A DNA stretch of 64,000 nt from Sinomicrobium weinanense (GTDB taxonomy: Bacteria > Bacteroidota > Bacteroidia > Flavobacteriales > Flavobacteriaceae), in contig NZ_JAHKRR010000001.1 of NCBI RefSeq assembly GCF_018863395.1, positions 1,240,001 through 1,304,000 of the forward strand. Reading direction: 5' to 3'. The number at the start of each line of letters is the position of its first letter. Positions within the stretch are counted from its first letter, which is position 1. A program made the translations under genes and the position numbers. Positions 35,949 through 43,764 of the stretch are shown one piece after another. Below the pieces are notes generated by a model. That model was given only the letters and a program-made list of their open reading frames with translations, did not search any database and was not told the DNA's origin.

Positions 35949-38933
35949 ATGAGAAAAAGGCTACCCGTATTATTACTGGTATTCCTGTGTTCGATTACCC
36001 TGCACGCACAGGAGTATTTTCCAAAGAACGACGGTGTTAAAACCACAGACAACAACTACACGGCATTTACCAATGCCAGGATCTACGTAACTCCCACACA
36101 GGTAATAGACAACGGCACCCTTCTTATACAAAAGGGAAAGGTGGTTGCTGCCGGGAACGGGGTCTCTGTCCCGGACAACAGCCAGGTCATTGATCTGAAG
36201 GGAAAGCACATTTATCCTTCTTTCATAGACATGTACAGTGAATTCGGTGTACAAAAACCGGCAAAAAAAGGCCGAGGGCGGCGTTCGCCCCAATACGACG
36301 CTTCCCGCAAGGGATTTTACTGGAACGACCATATTATGCCGGAAAAAAATGCGGTAGATAAATTCCTTTTCGATACCAAAAAAGCCAGGGAATTACTCCA
36401 GGCCGGGTTCGGTACGGTAAACACCCATGTTGCAGATGGCATTGTAAGGGGCACAAGTGTGCTGGTGGCCCTTGATTCTACCGACAACAGTGATATGCGT
36501 ATCATAGGCCAGAAGGCGGCACAGCATTTCTCCTTTGCCAAGAGTGTAGCTTCTGCACAAAACTATCCAACCTCACTTATGGGGGCTATGGCACTGCTCC
36601 GCCAGATGTACCGGGATGCCAAATGGTATGCTGCCGGGCATGCGGAAAACAAGGACATGTCGCTCGAAGCGCTTAATGCCAACAAGGACCTGCCACAAAT
36701 CTTCGATGCGGACGGTTATCAGAACGACCTCCGTGCCTCCAGGATCGCCAAGGAATTCGGGCTGCAATACATCCTGAAAGGCGGCGGGGACGAATACCAG
36801 CGTATCCGGGAAATAAAAGCCACCGGAGCCAGCTTTATCCTTCCCCTGGATTTCCCTGAGGCCTATGATGTTTCCGATCCCAATCAGGCGGGAAAAGTGG
36901 CTCTGTCCGATATGCGCCTGTGGAACCAGGCTCCCGGAAATCCTGCAGCACTGGCCAAAAACGATATTCCGTTTGCCTTTACCCTTGCCGGCCTGAAAAA
37001 AACAGCCGATTTTAAAGCCAATCTCATGAAGGCCATAGATTACGGCCTGGACAAAACTAAAGCACTGGAAGCCCTTACCACGATTCCCGCGGGACTTTTA
37101 GGCAAATCGGAGGTGATCGGTTCTCTGAAAAACGGAAGCTACGCAAACTTCCTCATCACCTCGGGTGATATTTTTGACAAGAAAACCACACTGTACGAGA
37201 ACTGGGTACAGGGAGACAAACACACCATCAATGATATGAGCCTCATTGACGTCCGGGGCGAATACGATCTTGCCATTGGAGGAAACACCTACAAACTGAA
37301 AATCACAGGTGAACCTGCCAAACCCAAGGCCGAATTAAAATCGGATACAACAACATTAAAAACCAAGCTCACTTATAGCAAGGGCTGGTTTAATCTTGCT
37401 TTTTCCCCTAAAAAAGAGGGAGACACGGGTTTTGTCCGGCTAAACTCCCTGGTGACCGCCCCCGGTTCCCTGAGCGGAAAAGCCATACTGGCCAATGGAA
37501 CGGAAAGTACATGGAGAGCCACCAAAAAATCTGACTACGAAAAAAAGGACAAGGACGATAAAAAGGACGAAAAAACTATCCCGGAGATGGTTCCCCTCAC
37601 CTTTCCTAACAATGGATATGGCTTTGCACAACTCCCCAAACAGGAAAACATACTTTTTAAGAATGCCACGGTATGGACCAGTGAGGATGAAGGTATTCTG
37701 GAGAACACGGATGTCCTGGTCAAAAACGGAAAAATAGCCCGTGTTGGCAAAAACCTGTCCGCCGGAGGGGCCAAAGTGATCGATGCAACAGGAAAACACC
37801 TCACCGCAGGGATTATAGACGAACACTCACATATAGCAGCGACTTCCATCAATGAATCGGGGCATAATTCTTCAGCCGAGGTGAGCATAGAAGACGTCGT
37901 GGATGGCGATGATATTAATATATACAGAAACCTGTCCGGAGGGGTCACTTCCATCCAGATATTGCACGGTTCGGCCAATCCCATCGGAGGGCGTTCGGCT
38001 ATCATCAAACTAAAATGGGGACTACCTGCGGATCAACTCATTTATGAAAACTCTCCCAAGTTCATCAAGTTTGCCCTGGGCGAAAATGTAAAACAATCCA
38101 ACTGGGGAGACTTGCAAACCATTCGTTTCCCGCAGTCGAGAATGGGCGTGGAGCAGGTGTATATGGATTATTTCCAGCGTGCCAAAGAATACGATGCCAA
38201 AAAGAAAAGTGGCAAACCCTACCGTTTCGACTACGAAATGGAAACCCTGGCCGAGATCATTAATAAAGAACGCTTTATTACCTGTCACTCTTACGTACAG
38301 AGTGAAATAAACATGCTGATGAAAGTGGTTGAAAGGTTCGACTTCAACATCAATACCTTTACCCATATCCTCGAAGGATATAAAGTAGCCGACAAAATGA
38401 AAGAACACGGCGTCGTGGGCGCTTCCACTTTCTCCGACTGGTGGGCCTACAAATACGAGGTAAACGATGCTATTCCTTATAATGCAGCCATCATGCAAAG
38501 CCAGGGACTCAATGTGGCCATCAATTCCGACGATGCCGAAATGTCCAGGAGACTTAACCAGGAAGCCGGAAAAACGGTGAAATACGGAGGTGTTTCGGAA
38601 GAGGAAGCCTGGAAAATGGTCACTATCAACCCCGCTAAAATGCTGCACCTGGACCAGAGGGTGGGCAGTATCAAGGCCGGAAAAGATGCCGACCTGGTGT
38701 TGTGGAGCGATCACCCGCTGTCTATCTATGCCATTGCCGAAAAGACATTTATCGAAGGGGTTCCTTACTACGATTATGAAAACATGAAACAACGGCAGCA
38801 AAGTATTGCACAGGAGCGGAACAGACTCATTAACCAGATGTTAGAGGCCAAGAACAAAGGCGAAAAAACACAGGCTCCGAAAAAGAAAGAGGATAAACAT
38901 TTCCACTGTGATACTGAAGTATATGGAATTTAA
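35949..38933 (+). CDS. Double amidohydrolase-family protein, N-terminal half degenerate
   Basis: 994 residues, exported (MRKRLPVLLLVFLCSITLHA). Two amidohydrolase-like units of the imidazolonepropionase-like type. Unit 1 (about 38-430) keeps the shape but has Asp94-Met-Tyr96 where His-x-His belongs. A linker with a highly charged KKDKDDKKDEK stretch follows. Unit 2 (about 565-965) has a complete metal set: His626/His628 (IIDEHSHIA), His780 (CHSY), His806 (THILEG), Asp861 (NSDDAE). Hydrolysis of a C-N bond in the periplasm is likely; the substrate is unknown. The next gene, 19 nt on, is another inactive-looking unit. Confidence 0.9.
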   Translation: MRKRLPVLLLVFLCSITLHAQEYFPKNDGVKTTDNNYTAFTNARIYVTPTQVIDNGTLLIQKGKVVAAGNGVSVPDNSQVIDLKGKHIYPSFIDMYSEFGVQKPAKKGRGRRSPQYDASRKGFYWNDHIMPEKNAVDKFLFDTKKARELLQAGFGTVNTHVADGIVRGTSVLVALDSTDNSDMRIIGQKAAQHFSFAKSVASAQNYPTSLMGAMALLRQMYRDAKWYAAGHAENKDMSLEALNANKDLPQIFDADGYQNDLRASRIAKEFGLQYILKGGGDEYQRIREIKATGASFILPLDFPEAYDVSDPNQAGKVALSDMRLWNQAPGNPAALAKNDIPFAFTLAGLKKTADFKANLMKAIDYGLDKTKALEALTTIPAGLLGKSEVIGSLKNGSYANFLITSGDIFDKKTTLYENWVQGDKHTINDMSLIDVRGEYDLAIGGNTYKLKITGEPAKPKAELKSDTTTLKTKLTYSKGWFNLAFSPKKEGDTGFVRLNSLVTAPGSLSGKAILANGTESTWRATKKSDYEKKDKDDKKDEKTIPEMVPLTFPNNGYGFAQLPKQENILFKNATVWTSEDEGILENTDVLVKNGKIARVGKNLSAGGAKVIDATGKHLTAGIIDEHSHIAATSINESGHNSSAEVSIEDVVDGDDINIYRNLSGGVTSIQILHGSANPIGGRSAIIKLKWGLPADQLIYENSPKFIKFALGENVKQSNWGDLQTIRFPQSRMGVEQVYMDYFQRAKEYDAKKKSGKPYRFDYEMETLAEIINKERFITCHSYVQSEINMLMKVVERFDFNINTFTHILEGYKVADKMKEHGVVGASTFSDWWAYKYEVNDAIPYNAAIMQSQGLNVAINSDDAEMSRRLNQEAGKTVKYGGVSEEEAWKMVTINPAKMLHLDQRVGSIKAGKDADLVLWSDHPLSIYAIAEKTFIEGVPYYDYENMKQRQQSIAQERNRLINQMLEAKNKGEKTQAPKKKEDKHFHCDTEVYGI

Positions 38934-38952
38934 TCTTCACAAAATAAAGTTT

Positions 38953-40260
38953 ATGTCTACAATGAAAAACACATTATACATATTAGCCCTGTTTGTAAGT
39001 GCTCTCACCTTTGCCCAACAAACCCCGGCGCCAGAACAGACCGAATCCATCCTCATCACCGGGGCTACGGCACACGTGGGCAACGGTAGCGTTATAGAAA
39101 ACAGTGCCATTGGGTTCAAGGCAGGAAAGATCACCTATGCAGGCCCGCAATCGGGGGCATCGGCCTCTGAATACGACAAGGTCATAGACGCTTCCGGAAA
39201 ACACGTATATCCCGGGTTTATCGCAGCCAACTCCACCCTGGGGCTGGTAGAAGTCGATGCGGTAAGAGCCAGCAACGACCAGGCTGATACAGGAGAGCTC
39301 ATTCCTCATGTGAGAAGCCTTATCGCCTATAATGCCGAATCCAAAGTAACAGAAAGCTGCAGGCCCAACGGTATACTCATGGCCCAGGTAGCTCCCCGGG
39401 GCGGACTGATCTCCGGGACATCCTCCGTGGTTCAGCTCGATGCGTGGAACTGGGAAGATGCTTCGATAAAGACAGACGACGGTATTCATGTACACTGGCC
39501 CAATGCTTTTCAGTCGGCCGGATGGAGCTTTAGCGGCCCCACTGAATTTAAGCCAAACAAGGACTACGACAAGGACGTGGAAAAGTTGAAAAATTTCCTC
39601 TCAGGGGCCAAAGCCTACCTCAAGGGAAAACGCTCTCCGAAAAACCTGCCATTCGAGGCTGTCGAAGGTCTTTTTGACGGTTCACAAAAGCTGTTTATCA
39701 ATGCCGACGGAGCGAAGGAGATCACCGATGCTGTAAACTTCGCCAAGGCCAACGGGATTCAAAAAGTGGTTATCATTGGAGGGAATGAAGCCGATAAAGT
39801 GGCCGATCTCCTGGTAAAGCATAATATCCCCGTACTGATCAGCAGGCCACACAGGCTTCCTTCAGGGGAAGACACCGATGTAAAACGACCTTATATGCTG
39901 GCCAAAATACTGAACGACAAAGGCATACTGACCGGACTGGAAATGAGCGGTGCCATGGAACGCATGAACAGCCGTAACCTACCTTTCTATGCAGGCACCT
40001 GTGCAGCTTACGGACTGGACCGGGAAAAAGCAGTGCAGCTTATCACAGAAAACAATGCCAAAATACTCGGTATAGACGATCTTGCCGGAACACTGGAAAC
40101 CGGGAAAGACGCCACTTTGTTCATATCGGAGGGCGATGCACTCGATATGCGTACCAATACCCTCTCCCACGCCTTTATCCAGGGCCGGGAAATAAGCCTG
40201 GAATCGCACCAGACCGTGTTGTGGAAGCGTTATATGGGTAAATACGAAGCAAAACGTTAA
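38953..40260 (+). CDS. Amidohydrolase-family protein lacking the HxH metal motif
   Basis: 435 residues from MSTMKNTLYILALFVSALTF (signal peptide, AQQ end); earlier in-frame starts overlap the preceding gene. The opening beta-sandwich (ILITGATAHVGNGSVIENS, GKHVYPGFI) is that of an amidohydrolase, but Ala91-Ala92-Asn93 replaces His-x-His, so metal hydrolysis is doubtful. It ends like the family (LGIDDLAGTLETGKDATLF). Cotranscribed with the 994-residue protein. A partner or structural subunit role is inferred from the pairing and the lost ligands. Confidence 0.88.
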   Translation: MSTMKNTLYILALFVSALTFAQQTPAPEQTESILITGATAHVGNGSVIENSAIGFKAGKITYAGPQSGASASEYDKVIDASGKHVYPGFIAANSTLGLVEVDAVRASNDQADTGELIPHVRSLIAYNAESKVTESCRPNGILMAQVAPRGGLISGTSSVVQLDAWNWEDASIKTDDGIHVHWPNAFQSAGWSFSGPTEFKPNKDYDKDVEKLKNFLSGAKAYLKGKRSPKNLPFEAVEGLFDGSQKLFINADGAKEITDAVNFAKANGIQKVVIIGGNEADKVADLLVKHNIPVLISRPHRLPSGEDTDVKRPYMLAKILNDKGILTGLEMSGAMERMNSRNLPFYAGTCAAYGLDREKAVQLITENNAKILGIDDLAGTLETGKDATLFISEGDALDMRTNTLSHAFIQGREISLESHQTVLWKRYMGKYEAKR

Positions 40261-40277
40261 CATATGATTCACTATCA

Positions 40278-40321
40278 AAAGCAGTCGGGGGGGCTATGAA
40301 GTAGCTCCTTTCGACTGCTTT
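40278..40321 (+). terminator. Hairpin terminator after the amidohydrolase operon
   Basis: A perfect 10-bp outer stem AAAGCAGTCG/CGACTGCTTT plus an inner pairing (GGCTA/TAGCTCC) 17 nt after the stop. The T tract is poor (TTTCAATTT). Confidence 0.6.
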
Positions 40322-40337
40322 CAATTTAACAGCTATA

Positions 40338-41345
40338 ATGACGGAGATAAACGAACAAAAGAATAATTTGGATTTTGAAACCCGGTTAAACAACCTAAGG
40401 GCAAATAGCGAATATAGCGAGCTCCTCGATATAGATATTGCCATGTGGCCGGAGGATGCAGTATTCCATGACGACCTTAGTAATAATAAAAAATACAACG
40501 ATATATTTATCGAGGTATCGGATGATGAATCGGTGAGGGGGGATTACATATTATACATTGTGTTCTTTTTTCATAATTTCGGCCTGATCTTGTTCTTCTA
40601 TCATCTGATCGCCAATGGTAATTTCTCCTGGGGCTTTTTGTTTCTTCCGGCAATGGCCTGGGGCTTTTTCTTTATATTTTTCTTTGGCATCGGGCAAGGA
40701 GGGGTACGTTTTAATCGGCGTGCACAACTACTCCATATAGGAAGGGGAAAGAACAAGGCAGCAACGGTAGCATGGCGGGATGTAAAACCATTTCTTAGCT
40801 CCAGCATTGCCGGGCATAACCTGGAATTATTTTTTCCCATTCCAGAAGTGGAAAGAGAAGAGTTTAATGATGACCAATTGAAAAAAATCCATCGTGGCAA
40901 ACCTTATCTTGTTCAAGGCCATATGGACTGGCGCGACCCGGGAATGTATGGCAGTTTGGGACGTTTGGAATTTTATCGCCGTTATATGGAGCAAGGCTTG
41001 GACGCAGTACAACCAGACCCGGACAAGGTTCCTCAGGATGCTATTCGCCCACCCAGCCCCGCGGCACAACGACACCGGGATCAAGGTTTCTTCCTCTATT
41101 GGATATTAGACCCGATCAGCAATGTAGGGAAATGGCTGGCAGGTGGCCCGCTCCTCGACAGGGCCTTACGCAAACAGGCAAAAAAGTTTAAATGGCCGGA
41201 GGAAGTCGAACATTTGTGTTCGCCGGATGCCGATCTCTCTGACCTGGACACGAGGCCGGTCAAACCACGTAAGGATATATTTTACCGCCCTGGTGGTATC
41301 AATGGCATCCACCTGGTCAATGCTAAAGGCCAGCAACTGGTTTAA
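40338..41345 (+). CDS. Unrecognised membrane protein with large cytoplasmic tail (possibly DUF6708-like)
   Basis: 335 residues with no family I can name with confidence. The N-terminus is charged (1-68); two adjacent hydrophobic helices lie at about 70-90 (YILYIVFFFHNFGLILFFYH) and 97-118. A 200-residue soluble tail follows, with VRFNRRAQLLHIGRGKNKA and VAWRDVKPF segments, basic and proline-rich parts, and a YRPGGINGIHLVNAKGQQ end. The helical hairpin followed by an F-N-R plus W-R-D segment resembles DUF6708 membrane proteins, but that is a weak recollection. It stands alone between a terminator and the SpoU gene and has no signal peptide. Confidence 0.65.
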   Translation: MTEINEQKNNLDFETRLNNLRANSEYSELLDIDIAMWPEDAVFHDDLSNNKKYNDIFIEVSDDESVRGDYILYIVFFFHNFGLILFFYHLIANGNFSWGFLFLPAMAWGFFFIFFFGIGQGGVRFNRRAQLLHIGRGKNKAATVAWRDVKPFLSSSIAGHNLELFFPIPEVEREEFNDDQLKKIHRGKPYLVQGHMDWRDPGMYGSLGRLEFYRRYMEQGLDAVQPDPDKVPQDAIRPPSPAAQRHRDQGFFLYWILDPISNVGKWLAGGPLLDRALRKQAKKFKWPEEVEHLCSPDADLSDLDTRPVKPRKDIFYRPGGINGIHLVNAKGQQLV

Positions 41346-41379
41346 ATGCAATTACTCCCACAACTGCCATAAGATTTCG

Positions 41380-41387
41380 TATTTTTG
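41380..41387 (+). promoter_or_regulatory. -7 promoter element of the SpoU methyltransferase
   Basis: TATTTTTG, an exact TAnnTTTG match, 17 nt before the TTG start at 41405; predicted leader only about 10 nt. No good -33. Confidence 0.5.
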
Positions 41388-41404
41388 CCGGAAAACCTCC
41401 GGTA

Positions 41405-42208
41405 TTGAAAACGATCAGCAGTGTCCAAAACCCATTAATAAAACAGGTTGTCCAGCTCAAGGAAAAATCAAGGGCCAGAAAGACTTCCGGGCTGTTTGTC
41501 CTGGAGGGTAAAAGAGAACTGTCCCTTGCCCTAAAAGGTAATTATTCCCTTACTTCCGTATTTATCTATCCGGATATCTGTCCTGTTAATGAAATTGAAA
41601 GCCTTCTCGACACCACTTCCCCCCGTCCCGAAATCATCAGTATTTCCAAAGAGGTATACCAGAAAATCGCATACCGGGAAACCACAGAAGGTGTCCTGGC
41701 CATCGCACGGAGCAGGGGGCATTCCCTCGATACGATCTCTTTTAAAAGGAAGGAGCCGCTTATCCTCGTAGCCGAAGCCCCGGAAAAACCCGGAAATATC
41801 GGAGCATTGCTCCGCACGGCCGATGCAGCCGATGTGGATGCCGTGATCATTGCCAATCCCAAAACAGACCTCTATAACCCCAACATTATTCGCTCCAGTG
41901 TAGGCTGTGTATTTACCCGAACGATCGCTGTGGGTAACACGGCAGAGGTTATAGGCTTCCTGAAAGAAAAAGGAATAAATATTAATTGTGCGGCGCTCAC
42001 TGCATCCGTTGACTATCATACCACAGATTTTACGGTTCCGACTGCCATCGTGGTCGGTACGGAAGCCACCGGACTGAGTGACGAATGGTTGCAACATTCC
42101 GACCGCAATATCATTATCCCCATGCAGGGCGAGATCGACTCCATGAACGTTTCTGTTAGCGCCGCTATCCTTATTTTCGAAGCGAAACGGCAACGGGGGT
42201 TTAAATAA
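41405..42208 (+). CDS. TrmH/SpoU-family RNA 2'-O-methyltransferase, TTG start
   Basis: 267 residues. TTG start: no ATG fits, and MKTISSVQNPLIKQVVQL matches the conserved family N-terminus. Substrate-binding N-domain (GLFVLEGKRELSLAL) then the SPOUT knot: motif 1 EKPGNIGALLRTADA, motif 2 IVVGTEATGLSDEW, motif 3 MNVSVSAAILIFEA. SAM-dependent 2'-O-methylation of rRNA or tRNA in the cytoplasm; the exact nucleotide is not deducible. The -7 box is very close to the start, so the leader is almost absent. Confidence 0.93.
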   Translation: MKTISSVQNPLIKQVVQLKEKSRARKTSGLFVLEGKRELSLALKGNYSLTSVFIYPDICPVNEIESLLDTTSPRPEIISISKEVYQKIAYRETTEGVLAIARSRGHSLDTISFKRKEPLILVAEAPEKPGNIGALLRTADAADVDAVIIANPKTDLYNPNIIRSSVGCVFTRTIAVGNTAEVIGFLKEKGININCAALTASVDYHTTDFTVPTAIVVGTEATGLSDEWLQHSDRNIIIPMQGEIDSMNVSVSAAILIFEAKRQRGFK

Positions 42209-42310
42209 GCATTGTTCCATTCTATCCCTCCCCAGGGATTATTATTTATAGTCTTTGATTATCTGATATACTTTCACGAAGTTTGCCCATCATACCAATC
42301 TAAAAAAACG

Positions 42311-43546
42311 ATGACACCGACAACTTTGTTTTACATTATCATCGGCATACTGGTGCTGGAATTTATTATCGACCAGGCACTCGATTATCTCAATGCAAAG
42401 CATTATGACGATCCCGTTCCCCCGGAACTGGACGACGTATATGACGAAGAGAAATACGCCAAATCCCAGGCCTACAAAAAGACCAATTATAAATTTTCGG
42501 TGGTTTCATCCGTATTTTCGCTAGTGCTTACCCTCGCTTTTTTCTTTCTGGACGGGTTTGAATACGTCGACCACATCGCCCGGGGGATCTCGGACCATCC
42601 GATCGTTATTGCCCTGGTTTTCTTCGGTATTATTATGTTTGCCAGTGATATTATTACTACTCCTTTTTCGTACTACCACACTTTTGTCATCGAAGAAAAA
42701 TTCGGCTTTAACAAAACCACGCGGAAAACTTTTTTCCTCGACAAACTGAAAGGCTGGGCCATGACAGCCGTACTCGGCGGGGGCGTTCTGGCACTTATCA
42801 TCTGGTTTTACCAGGTAGCCGGAAAACATTTCTGGCTGTACGCCTGGGGCGCCATTGCCATCTTTACCATATTTATGAACATGTTTTACAGCAGGCTTAT
42901 CGTACCTCTTTTCAACAAACAAACACCCCTGGAAGAAGGCGAGCTCAAAACTGCTATCGAAAAGTACGCTTCCCAAGTGGGTTTTACCCTCGAAAAAATA
43001 TTCGTTATCGACGGCTCCAAAAGGTCTACCAAGGCCAACGCTTATTTTTCCGGTTTTGGCAACCAGAAGCGGATCACCCTCTACGACACGCTTATAAAGG
43101 ACCTGGACACCGACGAGATCGTGGCCGTCCTGGCACATGAAGTAGGCCATTACCGGAAGAAACACATCCTTTTCAACATGCTGGCTTCGATATTGCTCAC
43201 CGGTTTTACACTTTATATATTATCGCTTTGCATCAATATCCCCGAATTGTCTTATGCCCTGGGCGTGCCGCAGCAGAGTTTTCATATCGGCCTGATCGCA
43301 TTTGGCATCCTGTACAGCCCGGTTTCGGAACTCACCGGGCTTATCATGAATTACATATCACGGAAGTTCGAGTACCAGGCAGACAACTATGCCAGGGAAA
43401 CTTTTGCCGGTGAACCGCTAATCACCTCCCTGAAAAAACTCTCCCGGAACAGCCTGAGCAATCTCACCCCACATCAGGCCTACGTAAAAATGCATTACTC
43501 TCACCCCACCCTTTTACAACGGGTTCAGAACTTAGTTCGGAGTTAA
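42311..43546 (+). CDS. M48-family CAAX-type (Ste24-like) membrane metalloprotease
   Basis: 411 residues from MTPTTLFYIIIGILVLEFII (ATG at 42311, after A-rich leader; the frame opens at 42212 without family support). Several membrane helices, and the Ste24 architecture: FVIEEKFGFNKTTRKTFFLD, then zinc site HEVGH (His276, Glu277, His280) and third ligand Glu354 in RKFEYQADNYA. Inner-membrane zinc protease; in eukaryotes it trims CAAX proteins, in bacteria the substrates are mostly unknown. It is followed by a large hairpin repeat. Full length and intact. Confidence 0.94.
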   Translation: MTPTTLFYIIIGILVLEFIIDQALDYLNAKHYDDPVPPELDDVYDEEKYAKSQAYKKTNYKFSVVSSVFSLVLTLAFFFLDGFEYVDHIARGISDHPIVIALVFFGIIMFASDIITTPFSYYHTFVIEEKFGFNKTTRKTFFLDKLKGWAMTAVLGGGVLALIIWFYQVAGKHFWLYAWGAIAIFTIFMNMFYSRLIVPLFNKQTPLEEGELKTAIEKYASQVGFTLEKIFVIDGSKRSTKANAYFSGFGNQKRITLYDTLIKDLDTDEIVAVLAHEVGHYRKKHILFNMLASILLTGFTLYILSLCINIPELSYALGVPQQSFHIGLIAFGILYSPVSELTGLIMNYISRKFEYQADNYARETFAGEPLITSLKKLSRNSLSNLTPHQAYVKMHYSHPTLLQRVQNLVRS

Positions 43547-43559
43547 GGAGAGAGAACAT

Positions 43560-43635
43560 CCCCCTGCCCCCCTCAAGGGGGAATTGTTCCTCTTTTTAAA
43601 AGAAATAAGGCTCCCCCCTTGAGGGGGGCAGGGGG
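43560..43635. repeat. Perfect 22-bp inverted repeat (CCCCCTGCCCCCCTCAAGGGGG type)
   Basis: Arm 43560-43581 is the exact reverse complement of 43614-43635, with a 32-nt A/T-rich loop. It starts 14 nt after the M48 stop. It is of the dispersed GC-rich hairpin type common in Bacteroidota intergenic DNA, and likely forms a stable 3' hairpin. Confidence 0.85.
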
Positions 43636-43764
43636 GGTGTAAAAGGCATGGATTTTGCTATTTAATTATAAAAGTTTTACTAACTTTATATAAGGGCATG
43701 GAGCCGGACCGAGAATAACCGGAATGTACGCAAGCCCTGTAACCGATAAAACAACAGCCCAATT

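Noticed and set aside
40338-41345. Type VI secretion or toxin-immunity role for the orphan membrane protein
   Set aside because: No secretion or effector gene is adjacent and the resemblance to DUF6708 is too weak.
43560-43635. Repeats considered as a CRISPR array (also 34559-34595)
   Set aside because: There are no regularly spaced identical direct repeats with unique spacers and no cas genes; these are inverted or short tandem repeats.
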